Program-made: the position numbers and the translations under genes
Part shown: one piece after another, positions 36,284 through 44,632 of the stretch
Numbering within the stretch: position 1 is the stretch's first letter
How the letters are laid out: each line of letters starts with the position of its first letter
Source of the DNA: Acidimicrobiia bacterium
Lineage (GTDB): Bacteria; Actinomycetota; Acidimicrobiia; IMCC26256; JAGNEX01
Direction of reading: 5' to 3'
Length of the DNA stretch: 64,000 bases
Assembly: GCA_020637365.1 (NCBI GenBank)
Contig: JACJWE010000001.1
Span: forward strand, 1-64,000
The notes under the pieces: model-generated
What the model saw: only the letters and a program-made list of their open reading frames with translations
Told to the model about the DNA's origin: nothing
Databases searched by the model: none

Positions 36284-38472
36284 TGGCCCGACTGCCGATC
36301 TCCGAAGAAGAGCTGATCGAACGGTTTGGACCGCACCTCAACGAGGCCCCACCCGGCGGCTGGAACGCGGACCTCGACATCGACAAGGTCGTCGAGACGC
36401 ACTGCTGCTTTTGCGGTCAGCAATGCGGCATCAAGTTGAAGGTGCACGATAACGAGGTCGTCGGATTCGAGCCGTGGTACGAGTTTCCGTTCAACGAAGG
36501 CAAGCTGTGCCCGAAGGGCGTCAAGCGCTACCTGCAGGGCAGCCATCCCGATCGGCTGAAGCACCCGATGGTCCGGGACGAAACTGCCCCCGGCGGTTTC
36601 CGCGATGTCACTTGGGACGAGGCGCTTTCGACGGTCGTTTCTGAGATTCAGCGCATTCAAGCGACCTATGGCGACGATGCGTTCGCCATGTTGTCCGGGG
36701 TATCGCTCACCAACGAGAAGAGCTACCTGATCGGCAAGTTCGCTCGTCTCGCGCTGCACACCGCCAACCTCGACTACAACGGCCGCTTCTGCATGGTCTC
36801 CGCAGGCGCCGCCAACAAGAAGGCGCTCGGCATCGACCGTGCCTCCAACCCGTGGAGCGACATCCCGTTGGCCGACGTGGTCTGGGTTGCCGGGGCCAAC
36901 GTCGCTGAAACGTTCCCTATCACCACCAGCTACATCTGGCGGGCTCGCGACCGCGGCGCCCGACTCATCGTCCAGGACCCCCGCGTCGTCCCTCTAGCCC
37001 GCACCGCCGACCTGTTTTTGCCGGTGCGACCTGGCACCGACTCCGCCCTGTTCGGAGCGGTACTGCATCTGTTGATCCGCAACGACTGGCTCGATCGCAC
37101 GTTCATCGACGCCCACACCGTCGACTTCGATCAGGCGATGGCAGCGGTCGCCGAGATGACGCCCGCCTGGGCAGAAGCGATCACCGGCGCCCCGGCCGCC
37201 CGCATCGAGGAGGCCGCTGAACTGTGGGGGACCTCAGCGACTGGGATGCTGCTTCATGCCCGAGGCATCGAACAGCACACCAAGGGTGTCGACAACGTCT
37301 TGGCCGCCATCAACTTGGGTCTGGCGACCGGAAAGTTCGGCAAACCGGGTTGCGGCGTCACGACCATCACCGGCCAGGGCAACGGACAGGGCGGCCGAGA
37401 ACACGGTCACAAATGTGACCAACTCCCCGGGAACCGCGACATCACCAACCCCGACGATCGGCGCTTCGTCGCGGACGTCTGGCAGGTTGACGAGGCCGAC
37501 ATTCCGGGCAAGGGGCTCCCCGCGGAGGAGATCATCGAGGCAATCCACGACGGCACGATCAAGGGCTTGCTGTCGATCTGTTTCAACCCGTTGGTTTCGG
37601 CCCCGGACACCCAGTTCACCAAGGAAGCCCTCGAAAAGCTCGAGTTCTATTCTGCGATCGACTTCTTTCTGTCCGAATCTGCCGAACACGCCGACGTCGT
37701 CTTGCCGGGGTCGCTCCATGAAGAAGATGAAGGCACCGCGACCAGCGGCGAAGGTCGCATCATCAAAATCAACCAGGCGGTCGAACCGCCTGGTGAGGCC
37801 CGCCGCGACTGGGAGATCCTGCTGGACATCGCGCAACGACTCGGCCGCGGCGAACACTTTCGCTACGACAACACCGAGGAGATCTTCGAGGAGCTGTGTC
37901 GAGCGTCGTCCGGCGGTCGGGCCGACTACACCGGCGCGACGTGGCAGCGGATCGAAGACGAGTACGGCCTGTTCTGGCCCGTGCCGTCGGTGGGCCATCC
38001 GGGGACACCTCGCCTGTATGAAGGCGGCGTCTTTAACCACCCAGACGGCCGGGCGCGTTTCCACGGGGTGCCCTATCGTCCGTCGGCAGAATCGGTAGAC
38101 GACGACTATCCGATCTTGTTGACGACGGGGCGTGTGGTCAGCCAATACCTGTCGGGCACTCAGACGAGGCGCATCGGCGGGCTCGTTGAGCAGTATCCCG
38201 AACCGTTGTGTGAGATCCACCCGATCCTTGCCGACCGCCTGGGCATCGCGAACGGTGATCTGGTGACCGTGCGCTCCCGGCGCGGCGAGATGACGCTGCC
38301 GGCGGCGGTGGTCAAGACGATCCGGCCCGACACGGTCTTCATCCCGTATCACTGGCCCGGCGACAAGGCGGCCAACCAATTGACGATCCGTGCGGTCGAT
38401 CCGATCGCCCACATGCCCGAGTTCAAGGTTGCGGCCGTCAGCGTGCGCCGGGCGGAAGGCGGTGCGAAGTGA
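36283..38472 (+). CDS. Molybdopterin oxidoreductase catalytic subunit, nitrate-reductase/FDH clade
   Basis: 729 residues. The N-terminal [4Fe-4S] site is C41-x2-C44-x3-C48-x27-C76 (HCCFCGQQCG, KLCPKG). The likely Mo ligand is Cys170 in 'NGRFCMVSAGAANKKALG', followed by Met as in NapA/NarB-type reductases and not by His as in formate dehydrogenases. 'GNGQGGREHGHKCDQLPGNRD' resembles the bis-MGD binding loop of this clade. No twin-Arg signal, so the enzyme faces the cytoplasm. The start at 36283 overlaps the previous stop. The four genes after it overlap by 1-4 bases. The substrate is unknown; nitrate is the best guess by residue pattern. Confidence 0.82.
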   Translation: MARLPISEEELIERFGPHLNEAPPGGWNADLDIDKVVETHCCFCGQQCGIKLKVHDNEVVGFEPWYEFPFNEGKLCPKGVKRYLQGSHPDRLKHPMVRDETAPGGFRDVTWDEALSTVVSEIQRIQATYGDDAFAMLSGVSLTNEKSYLIGKFARLALHTANLDYNGRFCMVSAGAANKKALGIDRASNPWSDIPLADVVWVAGANVAETFPITTSYIWRARDRGARLIVQDPRVVPLARTADLFLPVRPGTDSALFGAVLHLLIRNDWLDRTFIDAHTVDFDQAMAAVAEMTPAWAEAITGAPAARIEEAAELWGTSATGMLLHARGIEQHTKGVDNVLAAINLGLATGKFGKPGCGVTTITGQGNGQGGREHGHKCDQLPGNRDITNPDDRRFVADVWQVDEADIPGKGLPAEEIIEAIHDGTIKGLLSICFNPLVSAPDTQFTKEALEKLEFYSAIDFFLSESAEHADVVLPGSLHEEDEGTATSGEGRIIKINQAVEPPGEARRDWEILLDIAQRLGRGEHFRYDNTEEIFEELCRASSGGRADYTGATWQRIEDEYGLFWPVPSVGHPGTPRLYEGGVFNHPDGRARFHGVPYRPSAESVDDDYPILLTTGRVVSQYLSGTQTRRIGGLVEQYPEPLCEIHPILADRLGIANGDLVTVRSRRGEMTLPAAVVKTIRPDTVFIPYHWPGDKAANQLTIRAVDPIAHMPEFKVAAVSVRRAEGGAK

Positions 38473-39086
38473 CGACAACCAGGTATGGCGTCGATGATCG
38501 GCCGGTGTTTGTGATCGACCAGAGTCGGTGTATCGGCTGCGAAGCGTGCGTTCAGGCGTGCGCCGAATGCGGCACGCACCGCGGGCAGTCACTGATTCAT
38601 CTCGAACGTATCGACCGGGTCGTCAGCACCCAAACCGCGCCCATGGTGTGCATGCACTGCGAGGACCCAACCTGCGCCCAGGTGTGCCCGGCCGACGCGA
38701 TCAAACAGACCGAAGAGGGCATCGTGCAGTCCGCTCTGAAGCCTCGGTGCATCGGCTGTTCCAACTGCGTGCTCGCCTGTCCGTTCGGTGTGCCGAAGTA
38801 CGTCGCCGACTTCGACCAAATGATGAAATGTGACATGTGTACCGACCGGACGTCGGAGGGCTACGCCCCGATGTGCGCGTCGGTGTGTCCGAGCGAGGCG
38901 TTGTGGTACGGCACGCCCGAGGAGTTTGCCGCGACTCGACGGGGAACGATCGTCGATAACTGGCTCTTTGGTCGCCAATCTGTCCACACCAAGGTTTTCG
39001 CCGTCGTCGATGACCTGGGACCGATCGATGCTCTCGACGGCATGACCGGCACCTGGCTCGACGATCCGTTTGCGCTGGAGGGTTGA
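38469..39086 (+). CDS. Four-cluster ferredoxin-like electron-transfer subunit (DmsB/PhsB type)
   Basis: 205 residues from GTG 38469, overlapping the Mo subunit stop (GTGA). Cys groups for four clusters are visible: CIGCEACVQAC, 'CMHCEDPTCAQVCPADA', CIGCSNCVLACPFGVP and 'CDMCTDRTSEGYAPMCASVCP'. It would pass electrons between the Rieske or membrane subunit and the molybdenum enzyme. The C-terminal 50 residues lack Cys and may contact a partner. Confidence 0.9.
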   Translation: MTTTRYGVDDRPVFVIDQSRCIGCEACVQACAECGTHRGQSLIHLERIDRVVSTQTAPMVCMHCEDPTCAQVCPADAIKQTEEGIVQSALKPRCIGCSNCVLACPFGVPKYVADFDQMMKCDMCTDRTSEGYAPMCASVCPSEALWYGTPEEFAATRRGTIVDNWLFGRQSVHTKVFAVVDDLGPIDALDGMTGTWLDDPFALEG

Positions 39087-39673
39087 TGAGCGCGAAACGA
39101 ACTGTCCCGTCCGAAGCCGACCATCCTGGGACTGGCTCATCTCAAGCTGCTGAGCCCCTAACGGTTGAGCCCCAAGCAGCTGAGCCTCAAGCAGGTGAAC
39201 CGCTATGGAAGCGAGACTTCCCGTATGAGTCGCTGGCCGAAGACGAGGTGACGCGCCGGGAGTTTGCCCGCTTCCTGGTGGCTGGCGCGGGCGTGATGGC
39301 GGCCGGAAACGTCGGGTTGGCAGCGTGGACTCAGCTACGACGGATCAACACGGGCGAGCCCCGGGCCTTGGTGCCGCTCGACGAGGTGGCCGTCGGCGAA
39401 ACCTATCTGTTTGCTTACCCCGAGGACGCTGACCCGGCGATCTTGCTGCGCCTGTCCGATACCGAGGTGGTGGCCTTCAGTCAGAAGTGCACGCACCTGG
39501 GTTGCGTCGTGTACTTCGACGCCGATGAGAGTCGGTGGCACTGCCCCTGTCACGAAGGCAACTTCGATGCCGCGACCGGGGCGGTGATTTCCGGACCGCC
39601 TTCGCGTGCGCTGGGGCGGATCGACCTTGAAGTGCGCGACCAGGTCATCTGGGCCCTGGGATACCAGCCATGA
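39086..39673 (+). CDS. Membrane-anchored Rieske [2Fe-2S] protein
   Basis: 195 residues from ATG 39086, overlapping the previous stop by one base. The long N-terminus has an acidic repeat rich in AEP (AAEPLTVEPQAAEPQAGEP). A 'RREFARFLVAGAGVMAAGNVG' segment, with the two Arg before a hydrophobic helix, looks like a Tat-type anchor. The Rieske domain has CTHLGC and CPCHEGNF (two Cys and two His). It therefore probably lies outside the membrane, whereas the Mo subunit appears cytoplasmic. It ends in an ATGA overlap with the next gene. Confidence 0.9.
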   Translation: MSAKRTVPSEADHPGTGSSQAAEPLTVEPQAAEPQAGEPLWKRDFPYESLAEDEVTRREFARFLVAGAGVMAAGNVGLAAWTQLRRINTGEPRALVPLDEVAVGETYLFAYPEDADPAILLRLSDTEVVAFSQKCTHLGCVVYFDADESRWHCPCHEGNFDAATGAVISGPPSRALGRIDLEVRDQVIWALGYQP

Positions 39674-39873
39674 GAGCATCACGCCGTTCCGGCCGGGCCT
39701 CATCGGCTCTGCTCATGTACGTCATCATCTTGGTGGCGTTTCAGGTGTTCCTCTTGACGGTCACCGTCGAGGCGTTCATGGCCGACGACGAAGGGCTGGC
39801 CTGGGCCGCCGCCGCGGTATCAGTCGTGCTGGCTGGCGCGTCCGCCGTGCTTTTTCGGTACCTGCGACCGTGA
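39670..39873 (+). CDS. Small two-helix membrane protein of the operon
   Basis: 67 residues, with hydrophobic helices at about residues 13-36 and 43-62 and a basic N-terminus (MRASRRSGRASS). It overlaps both neighbours (ATGA and GTGA), so it belongs to the operon. It resembles small actinobacterial proteins found beside Rieske/molybdenum gene sets (possibly DUF6755); that name is from memory. It could stabilise the membrane part of the complex. Confidence 0.6.
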   Translation: MRASRRSGRASSALLMYVIILVAFQVFLLTVTVEAFMADDEGLAWAAAAVSVVLAGASAVLFRYLRP

Positions 39874-41021
39874 GCACCCCCGCCGACGGGGAGGTGCGGA
39901 GCACCTCTTCGACAGCGCCGCCGACCGACCGATCGATGGTGTCTGTCGAGTCAACGAACGGTGGGCCGGGCGCAGGCTCGCCAACGCCAGCAGCGCACCC
40001 TGCGACCGTGGTCGAGCACGTCCGGACACTCTTCCCGGGCTACTTCGCGATGGTGATGGCGACCGGCATCGTTGCCATCGGCGCAGCGCAGCAAGACCTG
40101 AGATGGCTCGCCAATGGGCTCTACGCCATCGCGGCGGTTGCCTACGTGGTGCTCGCCGTCCTGTTGTTATGGCGCTCGATTCGGTTTCCGCAGCTGGTCG
40201 CCGCCGACATCACCAGTCATGCCAAGGGCTTTGCGTTCCTGACGACAGTCGCCGCCACCAACGTGCTGGGCAGCGCATCGGCAGTCGTGCACGGATGGTG
40301 GACCTTGGCGTGGGCTCTATGGTGGTTGAGCATCCCGCTATGGCTGTTCTTTGTGTACGGTACCCTGTTCGCCGTCGTGCTCAAAGGCCCCAAACCGGGT
40401 CTGGCGAATGGCATCAACGGCACTTGGTTTTTGCTGATCGTCTCGACCGAGTCGGTCGTCGTGCTCGGCTCCCTCCTGCTGGCGCGCCATCCCAGCGACC
40501 TGTTGGCCTTCGCTCTGATCGCCGGTTTCGCCTTGGGGCTGGTGCTGTACATCATCGTGATGACGATGGTCTTTCTGCGTTGGACGTTTAGCGAACTCCA
40601 GCCTCAAGAAGCGGACCCTCCCGCATGGATCGCGGCCGGAGCGGTCGCCATTACGGTTCTTGCCGGATCCAACCTCCTGGGTGCTGCGGTGGTGTCCCCC
40701 CGGATCGAGCGCCTGCACGCCTTCGTCGAAGGGGTGGTCATGCTGGCTTGGGCGACGGCGACCTTTTGGTTTCCACTCATGGTCGCAATCGGCATCTGGC
40801 GCCATGTCATCAACCGTGTGCCGCTCCGCTATCACCCCTCCTATTGGGCGATGGTGTTCCCCCTCGGCATGTATGGAGCGTCAACGTTCAAGATGCGCGC
40901 CATGGTCGAGTTGGGCAGCCTGTCGTGGTTGCCAAAAGCGACATTGGGCGTCGCGTTTCTGGCTTGGCTTGCGACGTTCTACGGGTTGATGGCGCAGGGG
41001 ACTCGGCGGCTCACGCGCTAG
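39870..41021 (+). CDS. TDT-family transporter (TehA/SLAC1-like anion channel)
   Basis: 383 residues from GTG 39870. After a Ser/Thr/Pro-rich N-terminus of about 55 residues, ten helices begin with 'LFPGYFAMVMATGIVAIGAA', the TehA/SLAC1 signature. 'NGINGTWFLLIVSTESVVVLG' and 'VPLRYHPSYWAMVFPLGMYG' are further family strands. Members carry anions such as nitrate, chloride, sulfite or dicarboxylates. Its place at the end of the Mo operon suggests movement of the enzyme's substrate or product, but which anion is not shown. Confidence 0.85.
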   Translation: MSTPADGEVRSTSSTAPPTDRSMVSVESTNGGPGAGSPTPAAHPATVVEHVRTLFPGYFAMVMATGIVAIGAAQQDLRWLANGLYAIAAVAYVVLAVLLLWRSIRFPQLVAADITSHAKGFAFLTTVAATNVLGSASAVVHGWWTLAWALWWLSIPLWLFFVYGTLFAVVLKGPKPGLANGINGTWFLLIVSTESVVVLGSLLLARHPSDLLAFALIAGFALGLVLYIIVMTMVFLRWTFSELQPQEADPPAWIAAGAVAITVLAGSNLLGAAVVSPRIERLHAFVEGVVMLAWATATFWFPLMVAIGIWRHVINRVPLRYHPSYWAMVFPLGMYGASTFKMRAMVELGSLSWLPKATLGVAFLAWLATFYGLMAQGTRRLTR

Positions 41022-41022
41022 G

Positions 41023-41045
41023 GAGCTCACCGGATGGGTGAGCTC
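41023..41045 (+). terminator. Hairpin after the Mo operon
   Basis: GAGCTCACC (41023-41031) pairs with GGTGAGCTC (41037-41045) across a five-base loop, two bases after the stop of the last operon gene. No T-run follows. Confidence 0.55.
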
Positions 41046-41167
41046 TATCGTGGCTTGACTCAAAGATGGGGCGAACATGTCGTCGGCCGCGAGGTCTCGG
41101 TAGACGTTCTTGACCAGGCGCTCGACGTCCTGCGCTGTGACAGGTCAGGAACGAGGCTGGCGGAGGC

Positions 41168-41884
41168 TTATCGTGGGCTTGTCTGCTCGGATTCCAGTGC
41201 CAGAACGGCGGGGAACAGCACGTTGTTCTCGATGTGAACGTGCAGATGTGTATCCGCTTCGAGCTGTTCGAGGCCGCGGTAGAGCGCCGTATAGCTGGCG
41301 CATGCGTCGTCGGGAAGGTCGTAGTCGCTGGTTAGCCCACGAAGATCGGCCATTAGCGATCCGGCGCGATCGTGCTCGGACAGCATCACGCTGATGGGTG
41401 CGCTCAGCGTGGAGCACGCCAGGCTCGGTATTGCCGTCGCGGCCGTCTGCTCGGCTCCGAGTCGACGGATCCGCGGAAACAGCACCACCTCTTCCTTCTG
41501 GAGGTGCGGTTCAAGGTCGGAACGCAACGCGTCATACGCGGCCTCCACTGCCGTCAGCTCGGGGTGACGAGCGCCGTGGACACTTGCCACCTTTTGGGCG
41601 AGTGCGTCGAGGCGCGGCAGCTCTTCATGCAGATAGCGATGGTGGGTTGCTTCGATCCAGTCGACCAACTCGCCGGGCGACATCGCTGCCCAGTGTGCGC
41701 TCCTGCCAGATGGCTCCGCTGCGAGGTCAGACATGACCGTTGCAATGTCGACGCCAGCATCATCGCAGGCTTGTTGCAGCGTTCGACCACCGCCGCAGCA
41801 ATAGTCGAGGTGGTGTTGTTCTAAGACTCGAGCCGCGTTGGGGTCGGCGTTGACGATGGTGGCGAGGGTTTGCTCGGTGATCAT
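41168..41884 (-). CDS. RIC/ScdA/DnrN-type di-iron repair protein
   Basis: 238 residues. The N-terminal DUF542 part has 'TIVNADPNAARVLEQHHLDYCCGGGRTL' with the CC pair. The haemerythrin-like part supplies His/Glu ligands in 'WIEATHHRYLHEELPRLDAL', 'HPELTAVEAAYDAL', 'LEPHLQKEEVVLFPRIRRLG', ISVMLSEHDRAGSLM and 'LHVHIENNVLFPAVLALESE'. RIC proteins repair Fe-S clusters damaged by nitric oxide or peroxide. The start at 41884 (MITEQTLATIVNADP) fits the family. Its place next to the Mo/Fe-S operon hints at nitrogen-oxide chemistry there. Confidence 0.9.
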   Translation of the reverse strand: MITEQTLATIVNADPNAARVLEQHHLDYCCGGGRTLQQACDDAGVDIATVMSDLAAEPSGRSAHWAAMSPGELVDWIEATHHRYLHEELPRLDALAQKVASVHGARHPELTAVEAAYDALRSDLEPHLQKEEVVLFPRIRRLGAEQTAATAIPSLACSTLSAPISVMLSEHDRAGSLMADLRGLTSDYDLPDDACASYTALYRGLEQLEADTHLHVHIENNVLFPAVLALESEQTSPR

Positions 41885-42020
41885 GGTTCGTTGCCTTTCG
41901 CCGGGTTTCACGGTGTCGACGGGGACGTCGATGTCGGGTCCGCTGGTGGTCTTCGATGTCGACCGTTCGAGCAGCGCCACCAGGTGGTGAGGTGCCGGGG
42001 GACGGTCCACGGCATTCGGA

Positions 42021-42332
42021 TCAGGAATCGGGTGGTCGTCCAGATGATTTGGCGGACATGGCGATGATGCTGATCGCGCTGGCGGGACAGATCTCGGCTC
42101 CTAGTCGAGCGACGTCGGCAAGTTCGGGTGGCACTTCGACCATATGGAAGTCGACATAGCCCTCCGCGTCGAGTGAATACACTGCGGCCGCAAATCGATG
42201 GCAGTTACCCCAGCCCTGACACAGGCCCGGATGCACCCGAACGCGAACGCCAAGCTCAGCATCGTCGGACGTGTTCGCAGGCGCCTCCGGCTGGTTCTGA
42301 CCTGGGGGTGCGCTCGATTCTGTACTGGACAT
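42021..42332 (-). CDS. [3Fe-4S]-type ferredoxin
   Basis: 103 residues. 'VHPGLCQGWGNCHRFAAAVYSLDAEG' and 'GAEICPASAI' give Cys-x5-Cys then Cys-Pro, the spacing of single-cluster [3Fe-4S] ferredoxins usually paired with cytochrome P450 or similar enzymes. A Pro/Ser-rich extension of about 28 residues precedes it. It lies upstream of the RIC gene on the same strand with a gap of about 140 bases. No P450 is in the window, so its partner is unknown. Confidence 0.82.
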   Translation of the reverse strand: MSSTESSAPPGQNQPEAPANTSDDAELGVRVRVHPGLCQGWGNCHRFAAAVYSLDAEGYVDFHMVEVPPELADVARLGAEICPASAISIIAMSAKSSGRPPDS

Positions 42333-42586
42333 CGCTACCTCGCGCTCGGAATGGTCGGACTCACCGGTGCAACAACTATAAGGGCCGAGCTTAGAGATTC
42401 GCGTAGTGGGATACAGGGCACCTGTCTAGAGTCCGTGTTTCGGCCTGTACGGCGGGGCCTCGGCGCACTCTGCCAAGCCGACCCGATGTGCCCAACCCCC
42501 TCAGCTCGGGTCGCCCATGAACCCCTCAAATCGCCGGTTCGCGGGAGTCGGTAGCCGCCAGGAGCAGAGGGTGCTCGACGGAGCTC

Positions 42587-42604
42587 AAACAGGGGTCAGG
42601 TTCA
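42587..42604. repeat. Second copy of the IS3 end sequence
   Basis: AAACAGGGGTCAGGTTCA is identical over 18 bases to 1229-1246 at the right end of the IS3 element. No transposase lies nearby, so this may be a solo end left after excision or recombination, or part of another element. It lies just beyond the 3' end of the minus-strand PASTA gene. Confidence 0.6.
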
Positions 42605-42611
42605 GCCCCAG

Positions 42612-43157
42612 CTACCCCTGGCCGGCGCAGGCCCGACCAAACTTCGGGTCGATCGAGTCATAACTTGCCTGGCTCAATAGGACGCAGTTTTCAGCGACCA
42701 GCAGTTGGTCGGTTTTATAGAGGGCGCCGTCTTTGGTTTCGATCACTTTGACCAAGGTGTCAGGGGCGAGGCCGCTTCGTCGGAACACGTCGGCGATCGC
42801 GCTAGGGAGCTGTGCGACGGTGCTGACCGGGCCACCTTCGCTCACCGATATCACCACATGTGAACCAGCCACCTGCTCGCCGACGGCGGGGGATTCGTTG
42901 ACGATCGTTCCGATATCAGCGTCGTCGCTCGGCAGGTAGTGGATACCAAAGGTTTGTGCCGCCGAGTGGAGTTGATCGAGTTGTTGTTCTGAATCATCGA
43001 GGGCCTGACCGATGAGGTCTGGCATGACCGATGCTGCATCCGCGTCTGACGCTTCCGACGAATCGTCGGTCCTATACGCGGACGTACAAGAAGTTGACAG
43101 AGCGGCCGCAATGATCAGCAGAGCAAAGACGCGGTGGAGGCGGTCCGTTACAACCAT
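42612..43157 (-). CDS. PASTA-domain lipoprotein
   Basis: 181 residues. The signal 'VFALLIIAAALSTSC' ends in a lipobox (LSTSC). A single PASTA domain runs from 'MPDLIGQALDDSEQQLDQLH' to 'ESPAVGEQVAGSHVVISVSEGG'. The C-terminal part has two Cys (NCVLLSQ and GRACAGQG). It is the third PASTA protein in the window, more than 8 kb from the sigma-linked pair, and lacks their long shared domain. Confidence 0.72.
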   Translation of the reverse strand: MVVTDRLHRVFALLIIAAALSTSCTSAYRTDDSSEASDADAASVMPDLIGQALDDSEQQLDQLHSAAQTFGIHYLPSDDADIGTIVNESPAVGEQVAGSHVVISVSEGGPVSTVAQLPSAIADVFRRSGLAPDTLVKVIETKDGALYKTDQLLVAENCVLLSQASYDSIDPKFGRACAGQG

Positions 43158-43474
43158 GGTGCGAACCTACCGCGAACGTTCTGCTCGCCTTTGGCTCCGA
43201 GGCGAAAAGAGCGTTGGTTGCGTTCCTTCGAGCCCCGTGCCGAAGTCTCGAACTGTGGCCTGCACGGTGTGGGCTTCACGCTCCGAGTCGGTGGTCTCAG
43301 CCACGGCAGCCTGCGGCGGCATGCATGAGGCCGACTCTCGAGGACGGGAACCTTCGACACGGGCGCAACCTGTTGTGGAGTGAGCCGACGGGCGGGTAGC
43401 GCGGCGGTCAGCCATAGAGGGCGGCCGTAGTGTGGCGTGGGGAATGTTCCGCTCATCGATGGGTTATAGGTGAC
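43158..43474. other. Divergent intergenic region
   Basis: About 317 bases between the PASTA lipoprotein (minus) and the pirin gene (plus). No gene or clear operator was recognised. Confidence 0.4.
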
Positions 43475-44545
43475 ATGACAACTACATCCACCAACGAACC
43501 TAGGTCCAACGAGTCGCGTTCTCACGGCAACCCACTGATCGAAACGTTCGAACTGGGGGCGATGTGGCCGACGGTCGATCCGTTTCTCTTCTGCGCTCAT
43601 CACGATGACCGGTATCCCGTCGGAACCGAAGAGTTGGGGCCGGAACCAGGAGAACTGGTCGGGCGGGCGATGGGCGAAGACTTCAGTCGGAAGGACGGCT
43701 GGAGTATGTATCACGGCTCCGTCGTACCCGGCTTTCCGCAGCATCCCCACCGAGGGTTCGAAACCGTGACGTACCTGACCTCGGGGTACGTCGACCACGC
43801 GGATTCGCTCGGTGCCACCGCCCGGTACGGCCCCGGTGACGTGCAATGGCTCACCGCTGGCTCGGGCATCCAACACGCCGAGATGTTTCCGCTGCTCGAT
43901 CACGAAGAAGCCAACCCACTCAACCTGTTTCAGCTCTGGCTCAACCTGCCCCGGAACGCCAAGATGGCAACCCCAGCATTCGAGGTGCTCTGGGCCGAAG
44001 AGATCCCTGTGGTGTCCGGTGACGGATGGACTGTGCGGGTGATCGCAGGTCCTTGGAACGGTCAACAGCCGATCGCTCCACCACCGAACTCCTGGGCCGC
44101 GGACCCCGACCACGATGTAGCGATTTGGCACATCTCGCTAGCGGGTGGCGAGGTCGAGCTTCCGGCGGCAGCCCCAGGAAGTAACCGGGTTCTCTACGTC
44201 TTCGGCGGTGACTCGGCAACCCTGGACGGAGCGACGATCAAGGTCGGGAATGGGGCACTCGTCGACGCAAGCGAGGCGCGGCATCTCGCCAGCGCGAACG
44301 CAGATCTACTGGTGCTTCAGGCCAAGCCCATCGGCGAACCGGTCGCCAAATACGGACCCTTCGTCATGAACACCGAAGCCGAGATCAGACAGGCCTTTAT
44401 GGACTATGAGCGGACCCGTTTCGGGGGATGGCCGTGGCCGACCTCGGATCCAAATCATGGCCCCGAACCACGACGCTTTGCCGTCCACCCAGACGGCCGA
44501 ACCTCAACACCACCCCAAACCAGCCACTCCGAGACAGAGGCATAA
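43475..44545 (+). CDS. Pirin family protein (bicupin)
   Basis: 356 residues from ATG 43475. The N-terminal cupin has the metal motif HPHRGFETVTYLTSG and GSGIQHAEMFPLL, the two His pairs plus Glu of pirins. The C-terminal cupin ('GEVELPAAAPGSNRVLYVFGG') is less conserved. Pirins are iron proteins; some bacterial ones oxidise quercetin. The C-terminal tail is Thr/Ser/Pro-rich and outside the fold. It is monocistronic, ending in a hairpin. Confidence 0.88.
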   Translation: MTTTSTNEPRSNESRSHGNPLIETFELGAMWPTVDPFLFCAHHDDRYPVGTEELGPEPGELVGRAMGEDFSRKDGWSMYHGSVVPGFPQHPHRGFETVTYLTSGYVDHADSLGATARYGPGDVQWLTAGSGIQHAEMFPLLDHEEANPLNLFQLWLNLPRNAKMATPAFEVLWAEEIPVVSGDGWTVRVIAGPWNGQQPIAPPPNSWAADPDHDVAIWHISLAGGEVELPAAAPGSNRVLYVFGGDSATLDGATIKVGNGALVDASEARHLASANADLLVLQAKPIGEPVAKYGPFVMNTEAEIRQAFMDYERTRFGGWPWPTSDPNHGPEPRRFAVHPDGRTSTPPQTSHSETEA

Positions 44546-44557
44546 AACCCTAGGCGG

Positions 44558-44588
44558 GCGCCGGACACCCTTCGGGGTGATCCGGCGC
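44558..44588. terminator. Bidirectional hairpin with TTCG loop
   Basis: GCGCCGGA-CACCC (44558-44570), loop TTCG (44571-44574), GGGTG-A-TCCGGCGC (44575-44588), with one bulged A. It lies between convergent ends of the pirin gene and the acyl-CoA ligase. The TTCG tetraloop and GC-rich stem are typical of stable terminators, although no T-run is present. Confidence 0.65.
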
Positions 44589-44632
44589 TGCCTATGTCGA
44601 TCGTCCGCGACCCCGGCCCGGCGGGGCAACCG

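Noticed and set aside
36283..38472. Selenocysteine or formate dehydrogenase reading of the Mo enzyme
   Set aside because: The ligand codon is TGC (Cys170) and is followed by Met, not the His expected in formate dehydrogenases; there is no in-frame TGA.
37234..38592. A 452-codon open frame opposite the Mo oxidoreductase
   Set aside because: It is antisense to a clearly conserved gene; long shadow frames are expected in high-GC DNA and its peptide has no family features.
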